From a virus, in IMG/VR virus record IMGVR_UViG_3300034102_003702, positions 1-64,000 of that record: a stretch of 64,000 nt of DNA, one strand, 5' to 3'. Positions 51,086 to 58,667 of this stretch are shown here, piece after piece. A model generated the notes under the pieces. That model was not told the DNA's origin and did not search any database. It was given only the letters and a program-made list of their open reading frames with translations. Position 1 is the stretch's first letter. Each line of letters begins with the position of its first letter. A program made the position numbers and the translations under genes.

Positions 51086-52273
51086 ATGCCTACTTTTTAC
51101 AACTATACGGAAGGTGGTCAAGTATATTCTTTTGATGATGTCTTTGTACCTGCTGAGGCTTTTAGGCAAGGGACTTTATTTACTTGGGGTTCTAATGATG
51201 ACCCCTTCGAGGGTAATGGATTTTTAGGAACCAATGATTCAACCAATAGACGCACTCCAGTCACCACATTTGCTGGTGGAACAAACTGGAAACAAGTTGC
51301 TACTGGAAGTTTTCACACAGCAGCAATCAAGACTGATGGAACCTTATGGACTTGGGGAGTTAATTATAGTGGACAACTAGGAGTAGATGGTTCATCCAGT
51401 CAAATTCCAATCACCACATTCAACGGAGGAACCAACTGGAAACAAGTTTCTTGTGGAGTTAAACATACAGCAGCAATCAAGACTGATGGAACCTTATGGA
51501 CTTGGGGACGCAATGCTTATGGAGAACTAGGAATCAATACACCAACCCAAATAAACACTCCAGTCACAACATTTACAGGAGGAACCAACTGGAAACAAGT
51601 TGCTTGTGGATATGATCATACAATAGCAGTCAAAACTGATGGAACCCTATGGACTTGGGGTAATAATAGTAGTGGACAACTAGGAAACAATACAACAACC
51701 ACTAGATCCACTCCAGTTACTACATTTGCAGGAGGAACCAACTGGAAACAAGTTGCTGCTAAAGCGTCTTATACGTTTTATAATGCGGCAATCAAGAATG
51801 ATGGAACTTTATGGACTTGGGGAGATAATTCTAATGGACAACTAGGAGACAATACAACAACCCAAAGACTCACTCCAGTCACCACATTTGCAGGAGGAAC
51901 CAACTGGAAACAAGTTGCTTGTGGTAGTGGTCATAGTGCGGCAATCAAAACTGATGGAACTTTATGGACTTGGGGGTATAATTATGGAAGTCTAGGAGAC
52001 AATACAACAACCCAAAGACTCACTCCAGTCACCACATTTGCAGGAGGAACCAACTGGAAACAAGTTGCTGCTGGTAGTGGTCATTGTGCGGCAATCAAAA
52101 CTGATGGAACTTTATGGACTTGGGGTGCGAATAATGGTGCTGGACAACTAGGAATTAATAATACAAGCACTAGACTCACGCCAGTCACCACATTCGCAGG
52201 AGGAACCAACTGGAAACAAGTTGCTTGTGTATCTCATACAGCAGCAACCACATACATAGATAGTTACCAATAA
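51086..52273 (+). CDS. RCC1-type seven-bladed propeller protein (copy 3)
   Basis: A 395-residue paralogue with seven near-identical repeats of GGTNWKQV, AAIKTDGTLWTWG, LGDNTTTQR and TPVTTF. The repeats are more alike at DNA level than in the other copies (repeat unit about 150 bases), suggesting recent expansion or conversion. The unique N-terminus reads MPTFYNYTEGGQVYSFDDVF. It is inserted in the modification cassette. Same proposed role as copies 1 and 2. Confidence 0.9.
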   Translation: MPTFYNYTEGGQVYSFDDVFVPAEAFRQGTLFTWGSNDDPFEGNGFLGTNDSTNRRTPVTTFAGGTNWKQVATGSFHTAAIKTDGTLWTWGVNYSGQLGVDGSSSQIPITTFNGGTNWKQVSCGVKHTAAIKTDGTLWTWGRNAYGELGINTPTQINTPVTTFTGGTNWKQVACGYDHTIAVKTDGTLWTWGNNSSGQLGNNTTTTRSTPVTTFAGGTNWKQVAAKASYTFYNAAIKNDGTLWTWGDNSNGQLGDNTTTQRLTPVTTFAGGTNWKQVACGSGHSAAIKTDGTLWTWGYNYGSLGDNTTTQRLTPVTTFAGGTNWKQVAAGSGHCAAIKTDGTLWTWGANNGAGQLGINNTSTRLTPVTTFAGGTNWKQVACVSHTAATTYIDSYQ

Positions 52274-52289
52274 AATATTATTCTTTATT

Positions 52290-53072
52290 ATGAAAACATT
52301 ATTTTTTCTTTCTGGTCTTCCAAGATCAGGTTCTACTTTACTTGGATCAATTCTTTCACAACATCCAAAACTACAAGCAACTCCAACATCGCCACTTGCG
52401 GATTTGCTTTGTTGGATTGATGAAGGTTTCTCTAAACTAGATCTTCAACACACTTATGATAAGCAACAAATTCAATACAATACTTATAATTCAATTCTAG
52501 AAAACTTTTATAATCACGTAGAGAAACCTTACATCCTTGATAAGCATCGTGGTTGGTGTAAGAATGTACCTTCTATTGAAAAGTTTCTACATCAAACTCC
52601 AAAGATTATAGCAACCAATCGCAGAATAAGTGAAGTTCTTGCTTCTTACATTCTACTCATTCAAAGAAATAATGAAGCAGATAATTTTGTAGATGCTCAT
52701 TTAAGAAGAGAAGGAAAACCAATTACAACAGATAATCGTATTGAATGTCTTTGGAAGAATTATGTCTGCGATCCTTATGAAAGTTTGGTTTATGGATTGA
52801 CACATAACAGATCAAATATTCATCTAGTAGATTATAATGATCTTACACAAAAACCAGAAAGAGAACTGAATAAAATCTATGAGTTTCTGGGAATAGAATC
52901 TCATTCGCACGATTTTTCGGACATTCTAAATACCTGCAAGGAAGACAAAGACCACGAATGGGGTCTTGATAATCTTCATCAAATTCGTTCAAAACTTCAA
53001 AGAACTTCACCACCTCCTGAAGAAGTGATTGGTGAAGAAAACACTAAACTTTATGATAAATTTAATATATGA
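52290..53072 (+). CDS. Sulfotransferase
   Basis: A 260-residue protein with the PAPS 5'-phosphosulfate loop LSGLPRSGSTLLGS (residues 7-20) at the N-terminus. The second PAPS site RRISEVLASY lies near 112-121 and a final YEFLGI region near 197-202. It would move sulfate from PAPS to a sugar or tyrosine hydroxyl. Sulfation of phage or host surface glycans is possible. It overlaps the next gene by 4 bases. Confidence 0.88.
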   Translation: MKTLFFLSGLPRSGSTLLGSILSQHPKLQATPTSPLADLLCWIDEGFSKLDLQHTYDKQQIQYNTYNSILENFYNHVEKPYILDKHRGWCKNVPSIEKFLHQTPKIIATNRRISEVLASYILLIQRNNEADNFVDAHLRREGKPITTDNRIECLWKNYVCDPYESLVYGLTHNRSNIHLVDYNDLTQKPERELNKIYEFLGIESHSHDFSDILNTCKEDKDHEWGLDNLHQIRSKLQRTSPPPEEVIGEENTKLYDKFNI

Positions 53073-53755
53073 TTGAAGTATTTTTAAGACATTGTTATAC
53101 ATCCAAAGTTAATCTTTCTGGAGCAAATCGTCCAGATTGGTGGGATAAAGAAAAGGTATTCCAGAATTTCAAGAATACACTCAACCAAGAAACCACCAAC
53201 TACACAATCATCTTTGATGAGTGTTATGGAAAGCAAGAAGACACTTTCCTCAAAGATGAAAGTTCAATCACAATTAACTGTGGTAAAGAAAGTTCTAGTT
53301 TTTGTAAGACACTAGACCATATTCTTTCTCAAGACTTTGATGATGATACAATCATCTATTTTCTTGAAGATGACTATGTACACCGTCCAGAATGGGATAG
53401 GGCTCTCATAGATGCATTTACTCTTCCAGTTCAGTACGCAACCTTGTACGACCACGGAGATAAGTATCAGGAGATGTATAAGGACTTTATGACTAAAGTT
53501 CTAGCAACAAAATATTCTCATTGGATGCCAACTCCTTCAACAACAAATACTTTTGCAGTAAAATTCAAAACACTCAAAGAAGATAAAGAAATTCATAGAC
53601 ACTTCTCAACAGGATTTGAACCTTCTGCAGACCACGGTAAATTTTTAGAACTACATAAGAAAGGGAGGAATTTAATCTCAAGTATTCCTGGTTATTCTAC
53701 ACATTGTCATTCACAATTTTTATCACCTTGTATTGATTGGAGCACATACTTATGA
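53069..53755 (+). CDS. Glycosyltransferase-like protein
   Basis: A 228-residue protein with IIYFLEDDYVHRPEWDRALIDAF (key residues Glu-Asp-Asp near 109-111), the acidic motif and helix seen in GT-A-type or glycosyltransferase-associated enzymes. HFSTGFEPSADHG and GYSTHCHSQ supply possible acceptor-site histidines. It is chained to the sulfotransferase and the next fusion gene by ATGA overlaps. Confidence 0.6.
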   Translation: MIEVFLRHCYTSKVNLSGANRPDWWDKEKVFQNFKNTLNQETTNYTIIFDECYGKQEDTFLKDESSITINCGKESSSFCKTLDHILSQDFDDDTIIYFLEDDYVHRPEWDRALIDAFTLPVQYATLYDHGDKYQEMYKDFMTKVLATKYSHWMPTPSTTNTFAVKFKTLKEDKEIHRHFSTGFEPSADHGKFLELHKKGRNLISSIPGYSTHCHSQFLSPCIDWSTYL

Positions 53756-55287
53756 AAGTTACACTATACGCAATTGCAAAGAACGAAGAAAAGAATATTG
53801 AAAAGTTTCTCAAGAATGCAGAGAAGTTTGATGATGTAGTTGTAGTTGATACTGGAAGTACAGATGATACAGTTCAACTGCTGAAAGATGCTGGTGTTAA
53901 AGTTTATGAGCATCCACAAACTCGTGAGGAGTTTGATTTTTCAGTTGCAAGAAATCAGGCACTTTCTTATGTAGAAACTGATTGGGCATTTGCACTTGAT
54001 TTTAATGAGGATGTTGCTGAGTTTCATCCAGAAGGTTTTGGTGTTATTGCTGGGGAATTTACCACATTCAGACATTTGAGATATGATGATAATGGTGGTG
54101 ATGAACCTGTTCAATCTAATGAGGTTCATACTCGTCTTCATAGAACCAAGAATTATACTTGGGTGAATGCTGTTCACGAAGTTCCAAACTTTATTCCAAC
54201 AGAAGAATATCCGAATGAAGTTGGTGTAGATACTACCATTAAGATTACTAAGAAGATTAATAAGACTGTAGATAAGGAATTATTCTATTTTAATATTTGC
54301 GAAAGGGAGTATAAAAAAGACCCAACTAATTGGTATTGGATTTGGTTTATTTTCAACCATTATTATAATGTTCAAAATTTCCAAAAAGCACTTGAATATG
54401 GTCAAGAGTTTCTAAACGTATCTAAACCTTACTTTGATAGTTTTAGAATTCTTGCTTTTATTCGTTGTAGTCAAATTCTACTGAATACGGGTGATATGCA
54501 ACGAGGAATGAATTATGCATTCCACGCAGTTAGTGAAGGAATGAATATGGGAGGTTCTCATTTATCTCAAGCATTCCAATACTTGTTTGAACTTTCTAAG
54601 AGATTGAATAATCCCAATCTTACAATCTTTGCAACTGGTTTCAATCCAGATATGCTTTCATCACCAGAAAGAATTGATGCGATTGATAAACTATTCTTAA
54701 CCAATCTTGAAGATATTCCTTCTTGCTGGAGAGGTCACCGTAGATTTGCTGAGTGGTTAGTAACGCAAGTCAACCCAGAAGTAACTGTGGATCTTGGAGT
54801 TGATTGGGGATTCTCAACTTTCTGTTTTGCGATGCCTCGTATTGGACAAGTTTATGGTGTTGATACTTTTGAAGGAGACCAATTTACTGGCGGAAATCAC
54901 GGATCTTATGAGTATGTTCTTAATAAGCAAGAGAAACTGTTTATGAATGACAATGTGACTTTCATCAAAGGACTTTTTGATGAGGTTGCAAAGACTTGGG
55001 ATAAGCAAATTGACATTCTTCATATTGATGGTGATCACGCATATGAATCAGTAAAGCACGATTATGAAACTTGGAGTCCATTTGTAAAAGAAAATGGTGT
55101 GATACTATTCCACGATACTTGTATTGAAGAACTGAATGGAAATCAATATGGCGTGAAGAAATTCTTTGATGAACTTGATCTTCCAAAAGTAACATTTACT
55201 CATACTTTTGGTCTTGGAGTTGCTTCAAAAAATAAGGATCTGATTGAGTTTATCAAGAATAACTTTGATTTGAATAATCCACTATGA
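53752..55287 (+). CDS. GT2 glycosyltransferase fused to a class I methyltransferase
   Basis: A 511-residue fusion. Residues 1-200 are a GT2 domain: TLYAIAKNEEKNIEKFL, VVVDTGSTDDTVQLL and FSVARNQAL. A helical TPR-like middle follows (about 205-310). Residues about 340-500 are a SAM methyltransferase (Methyltransf_24-like): VDLGVDWGFSTF, VYGVDTFEGD, DILHIDGDHAYESVKHD and ILFHDTC. It would add a sugar and a methyl group to the same product. ATG 53752 overlaps the previous stop. Confidence 0.87.
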   Translation: MKVTLYAIAKNEEKNIEKFLKNAEKFDDVVVVDTGSTDDTVQLLKDAGVKVYEHPQTREEFDFSVARNQALSYVETDWAFALDFNEDVAEFHPEGFGVIAGEFTTFRHLRYDDNGGDEPVQSNEVHTRLHRTKNYTWVNAVHEVPNFIPTEEYPNEVGVDTTIKITKKINKTVDKELFYFNICEREYKKDPTNWYWIWFIFNHYYNVQNFQKALEYGQEFLNVSKPYFDSFRILAFIRCSQILLNTGDMQRGMNYAFHAVSEGMNMGGSHLSQAFQYLFELSKRLNNPNLTIFATGFNPDMLSSPERIDAIDKLFLTNLEDIPSCWRGHRRFAEWLVTQVNPEVTVDLGVDWGFSTFCFAMPRIGQVYGVDTFEGDQFTGGNHGSYEYVLNKQEKLFMNDNVTFIKGLFDEVAKTWDKQIDILHIDGDHAYESVKHDYETWSPFVKENGVILFHDTCIEELNGNQYGVKKFFDELDLPKVTFTHTFGLGVASKNKDLIEFIKNNFDLNNPL

Positions 55288-55640
55288 AGTTAGTAGTTCC
55301 TATATCAGTTGGAGAACTTTTAGATAAGATTACTATCTTAGAAATCAAATCTATGTTCACCAATGATGAATATGTATCTAAAGAACTGAATGATTTGAAT
55401 GTTATCCGTAGTACTATAACTTCTTATACTACGGATAATATGAATCAGTTAAGAGAGGTAAATAAAAAACTTTGGAAAATAGAAGATAGACTCAGAGAAA
55501 AAGAAAAATTACAACAGTTTGATGATGAATTTATTGAACTTGCTCGTAGTGTTTATATCACTAATGATGAACGAGCAAGAATTAAAAAAGAAGTTAATGA
55601 GTTGTGTAATTCTGATTACAGAGAAGTAAAGGTATACTAA
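55284..55640 (+). CDS. DUF6165-like protein
   Basis: A 118-residue helical protein beginning KLVVPISVGELLDKITILEIK, with KKLWKIEDRLREKEK and ARSVYITNDERARIKKEVN. This matches the bacterial DUF6165 family, often found beside LPS or sugar-transfer genes. It ends the cassette and its TAA stop is part of an ACTAAATA element. Confidence 0.78.
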   Translation: MKLVVPISVGELLDKITILEIKSMFTNDEYVSKELNDLNVIRSTITSYTTDNMNQLREVNKKLWKIEDRLREKEKLQQFDDEFIELARSVYITNDERARIKKEVNELCNSDYREVKVY

Positions 55641-55643
55641 ATA
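55636..55643 (+). promoter_or_regulatory. Possible T4-type late promoter ACTAAATA
   Basis: ACTAAATA overlaps the stop codon of the DUF6165 gene and lies 22 bases before the next gene. It is a weaker match to NATAAATA. Confidence 0.5.
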
Positions 55644-55664
55644 TTTAAAAATATATTCAATCTA

Positions 55665-56000
55665 ATGGCAGCAGTAAGTGCAGTTAATCTCACAATACAT
55701 AAAGGTACTTATTTTGAGGAAACTTTTCAGTTAGCTGCTGAAGATAATAGTGGATTGAATTTAACTAACAATATTGCGACTGCTAAATTAAGAAAGCATC
55801 CGTCGTCACCTACTTCACATACATTCAGTACAACTCTTACTGTTGCAGATAGCACAGTAAAAATTTCGATGGGATCTACAATTACTGCAGCACTTCCAAG
55901 TGGTAGATGTTATTATGATGTAATTTTGACTACTAGTGGTGGAATGATTTCAAAAGTAGTTGAAGGAAATGTAATCGTAGAGGAGACTGCTTCCGTATGA
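55665..56000 (+). CDS. Conserved cyanophage virion protein (beta-sandwich)
   Basis: A 111-residue beta-rich protein: VNLTIHKGTYFEETFQLA, then AKLRKHPSSPTSHTFST and a GRCYYDVILTTSGGMISKVVEGNV strand. This resembles small phage structural proteins with BppU-like N-terminal sandwiches. It overlaps the next gene by ATGA and sits upstream of several fibres. Its position in the virion is unknown. Confidence 0.7.
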   Translation: MAAVSAVNLTIHKGTYFEETFQLAAEDNSGLNLTNNIATAKLRKHPSSPTSHTFSTTLTVADSTVKISMGSTITAALPSGRCYYDVILTTSGGMISKVVEGNVIVEETASV

Positions 56001-56296
56001 CTTACCAAGTAAGAGTTGCAGGTAGAGGAACTAACATCAAAACAACAGTAGCTTCGGGGGTAATTATGGCAAGAAACCTAAGCGAACTTTTGGATGTTGA
56101 TATCGTTGGAAAAAGTGACAAGTATGTATTAATGTATGATAATGCAACTAAAAAATGGACTGCGGTAAATCCAGATGAAGTTTTATCTGCAGCATCAACA
56201 ACTGAGACGACTCAACCGGGTCTTCCTACTAATTTTGTTGACGAACTTGATGTAGACCTAGATGATAAAATTGATCTTGATGCAGGAAGTTTTTGA
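55997..56296 (+). CDS. Small conserved virion-associated protein
   Basis: A 99-residue protein. ARNLSELLDVDIVGKSDKYVLMYDNATKKWTA recalls the short 'LSDV-x-D' attachment repeats found in cyanophage fibres; the C-terminus is acidic. It may be an adaptor for the next fibre. It is followed by a late promoter. Confidence 0.65.
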   Translation: MTYQVRVAGRGTNIKTTVASGVIMARNLSELLDVDIVGKSDKYVLMYDNATKKWTAVNPDEVLSAASTTETTQPGLPTNFVDELDVDLDDKIDLDAGSF

Positions 56297-56299
56297 ATC

Positions 56300-56307
56300 A
56301 ATAAATA
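56300..56307 (+). promoter_or_regulatory. T4-type late promoter AATAAATA
   Basis: AATAAATA begins 4 bases after the preceding stop and lies 22 bases before the 680-residue fibre gene. Confidence 0.65.
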
Positions 56308-56329
56308 ATAAAAAAAGAGTATAAAGAAG

Positions 56330-58372
56330 ATGGCAGCTCCTGTTTTACAGTTTAAGAGAGGTCTTCTTGCTAATCTTCCCGGTTTAAGGGTAGGTGAACC
56401 TGGTTTTACAACTGATTCATACGACCTTTATGTAGGTATTGATAGTTCTGCAAATAATAATAAGTTCTTTGGTTCTCATAGATATTGGACCAAAGGAACT
56501 GCTTCTACAGGTAGCGGCGTAAATCTTGTAGAAGGAACTTCAAATGGCACTTCATATATCACACTAAAGTCACCAGATTCTCTTGCTGGAATTGTAACTT
56601 ATACACTTCCAGCAACTCCGGTAAATGGTGATGTTCTCACAACAGATGCTAATGGTGTTCTTTCTTGGACATCAGCTCTAGATGAATTAGCAATTACTAA
56701 TCTTGTAAGTGGGATTGGAACTTTTTCAAACAATGTTGCTTTTACTACTACTACTGACAATACTCTTGGTGATGTTAATACTGGTGCGGTTCAAATTGAT
56801 GGTGGAGTAGGAATTGCCAAAAATGTAACTATTGGTGCAGGTCTTTCTGTTACTGGACAATCACATTTTATTGGTACGGCAACATTTTATGGTGGGCAGA
56901 TTAACCTTGGTGATAGTGACACTGACGATATTGTAGTTGCTGGAGAATTTAAGTCTAACTTAATTCCAAGTGATGATGCAACTTATAATCTTGGAAATAT
57001 ATCAAAGAGATGGAATAATGCATCCTTTGCCGGAGTAGGTACATTTGCTACGGGAGCAGTTGTTGATGCTGTTCAGATTGGTATTAGTAATGGCAATACA
57101 ATTGATACTACAATAGGAAAATTAACTCTTAATTCTATAATTGGACTTGTAGAAGTCGCACAACATCTTGATGTTCTTGGTGATTTAGATGTAACTGGTA
57201 ATGTTTATATTGGCGGAACAACAGTTACTCTTCGCGGAACTGATGTCTTTATCGAGAACAAAGATATTGTTCTTGGTTATACAACGACCTCTACACCAAA
57301 TGACACAACTGCAAATCACGCAGGTGTTGCAATTGCATCAACGGAAGGAACTCCATTAGCAAACTTTGATGCTTCTGGAATTAATACTCTTCCAAGCACA
57401 TACAAGCAAATGATGTGGTTCAAGAGTGGAACTCTTGGATTCAGCACTGATGCATTTGGTTTTAACTATGGTGTTGCGATTGGAACCACAACAATGGCGA
57501 ATGGAGTTCGCCTGGCCGTTGGTTCTGGTGTTACTGTTAGTGATACTTCAGTATCTGCTACAACCTTCTACGGTTCTGTAGTTGGTAATGTTTCTTCTGC
57601 AGACCAAGTTAAGACGGTAGATGCGGGTAGTGCAAATGCAGATTATTATCTAACCTTTGTAAATTCAAATAATGGTTCTTCAACCAATGAGATTGTTTAT
57701 ACTGATGATGGCGTTTACTACAATCCAGGTACAAATACTTTTACGACACAATATGGACGTTTTACTGGTAATTTGATAGTTGATGGTGATATTAAAGTTG
57801 GTGGTAATGATATCCAGGCAAGTGATGGCACAACTGCCATTACTTTAAGTGGTGCAGATGTAACTATTGCTGGTGATTTGCAAATTACTGGTAATGATAT
57901 TAAATCAAGCACCGGTGCTACAGCTATTACTCTTGCGGCAAATGATGTTACAATTGCCGATGACTTAACTGTTCAAGGTAATCTTTATGTAAATGGAAGC
58001 ACGACTCAAGTTAATACAACTGCATTAACTGTAGAAGATCGTACTATTGAACTTGGTCGTGTTGATGGAGCTGTTCCATCGTCATCAACTACTTGGGACC
58101 TTGGAGTTCTCTTTAATTATAATGCATCAGGTGCCAAGAAGTCCGCTGTTGTTTGGGAACATTCTGCAACAAGATTCCAGTTTGCAAGTGTTCTTGGTTC
58201 TGATACTGATGGTACTGATGTAAACACTCCTCAACTTTCAGTAACTACCTTTGCTCCTATTGAAATTGGTTCTCTGTGGGTGACTGACTGTGCAGGAACA
58301 TCTCAAGTTATTTCTTGCACTGGAACAACAAGAAATCTTGAGAACATTACGATTGATGCTGGAACTTTTTGA
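56330..58372 (+). CDS. Large fibre-like virion protein
   Basis: A 680-residue protein. The N-terminus (APVLQFKRGLLANLPGLRVGEPGF) has the pattern of the N-terminal domain of phage tropism and fibre proteins (RRG...L-x-GEPG). The rest is beta-rich with fibre-type repeats (VTIGAGLSVTGQS; DITGNDIKSS, twice) and a small C-terminal domain ending IDAGTF. It shares the GEPG-type start with the 620-residue protein downstream. Confidence 0.75.
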   Translation: MAAPVLQFKRGLLANLPGLRVGEPGFTTDSYDLYVGIDSSANNNKFFGSHRYWTKGTASTGSGVNLVEGTSNGTSYITLKSPDSLAGIVTYTLPATPVNGDVLTTDANGVLSWTSALDELAITNLVSGIGTFSNNVAFTTTTDNTLGDVNTGAVQIDGGVGIAKNVTIGAGLSVTGQSHFIGTATFYGGQINLGDSDTDDIVVAGEFKSNLIPSDDATYNLGNISKRWNNASFAGVGTFATGAVVDAVQIGISNGNTIDTTIGKLTLNSIIGLVEVAQHLDVLGDLDVTGNVYIGGTTVTLRGTDVFIENKDIVLGYTTTSTPNDTTANHAGVAIASTEGTPLANFDASGINTLPSTYKQMMWFKSGTLGFSTDAFGFNYGVAIGTTTMANGVRLAVGSGVTVSDTSVSATTFYGSVVGNVSSADQVKTVDAGSANADYYLTFVNSNNGSSTNEIVYTDDGVYYNPGTNTFTTQYGRFTGNLIVDGDIKVGGNDIQASDGTTAITLSGADVTIAGDLQITGNDIKSSTGATAITLAANDVTIADDLTVQGNLYVNGSTTQVNTTALTVEDRTIELGRVDGAVPSSSTTWDLGVLFNYNASGAKKSAVVWEHSATRFQFASVLGSDTDGTDVNTPQLSVTTFAPIEIGSLWVTDCAGTSQVISCTGTTRNLENITIDAGTF

Positions 58373-58388
58373 AGTTTAACTGAAAACT

Positions 58389-58396
58389 AATAAATA
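58389..58396 (+). promoter_or_regulatory. T4-type late promoter fused to a terminator
   Basis: AATAAATA overlaps the first bases of the following terminator stem; a transcript from it would begin inside the hairpin. Confidence 0.5.
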
Positions 58397-58421
58397 GACC
58401 CAGAGATGGGTCTATTTTTTT
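58394..58421 (+). terminator. Rho-independent terminator abutting the next start codon
   Basis: The eight-base-pair stem ATAGACCC/GGGTCTAT with a six-base loop is followed by seven Ts. The next gene's ATG begins at the base after the T tract. Confidence 0.9.
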
Positions 58422-58607
58422 ATGAGTGAAGAAGATTTGAAGTTGGTTCTTTCAAAGTATCAACAAAAAACTTTTGAGTTATTCAATCAAAATATCGTAT
58501 TAGAAACTCAAGTAGAAAAACTCAATATTACAGTAAGTGATTTGAGTGCAGAAATTGAGAAACTGAAGAAACCAAAAAGAGGAACAAAAACAGAAGAAGA
58601 TTTTTGA
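58422..58607 (+). CDS. Small coiled-coil protein (61 aa)
   Basis: A 61-residue protein with an obvious coiled coil (LETQVEKLNITVSDLSAEIEKL) and a basic tail. Its ATG directly follows the T tract of a terminator, and no Shine-Dalgarno site is seen. It may bridge fibre components. Its stop codon lies in a late promoter. Confidence 0.7.
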   Translation: MSEEDLKLVLSKYQQKTFELFNQNIVLETQVEKLNITVSDLSAEIEKLKKPKRGTKTEEDF

Positions 58608-58613
58608 TAAATA
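58606..58613 (+). promoter_or_regulatory. T4-type late promoter overlapping the stop codon
   Basis: GATAAATA shares bases with the TGA stop (58605-58607) and lies 54 bases before the next gene. Confidence 0.65.
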
Positions 58614-58618
58614 ATAGA

Positions 58619-58636
58619 AACTCTTATATAAGAGTT
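58619..58636 (+). other. Perfect 18-base palindrome in a 5' leader
   Basis: AACTCTTATATAAGAGTT is a perfect 18-base palindrome, 32 bases before the next start codon and 5 bases after the late promoter. It could be a leader hairpin or an operator. Confidence 0.6.
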
Positions 58637-58667
58637 CTACGGTATATACCATCAATGAGAGGATTGA

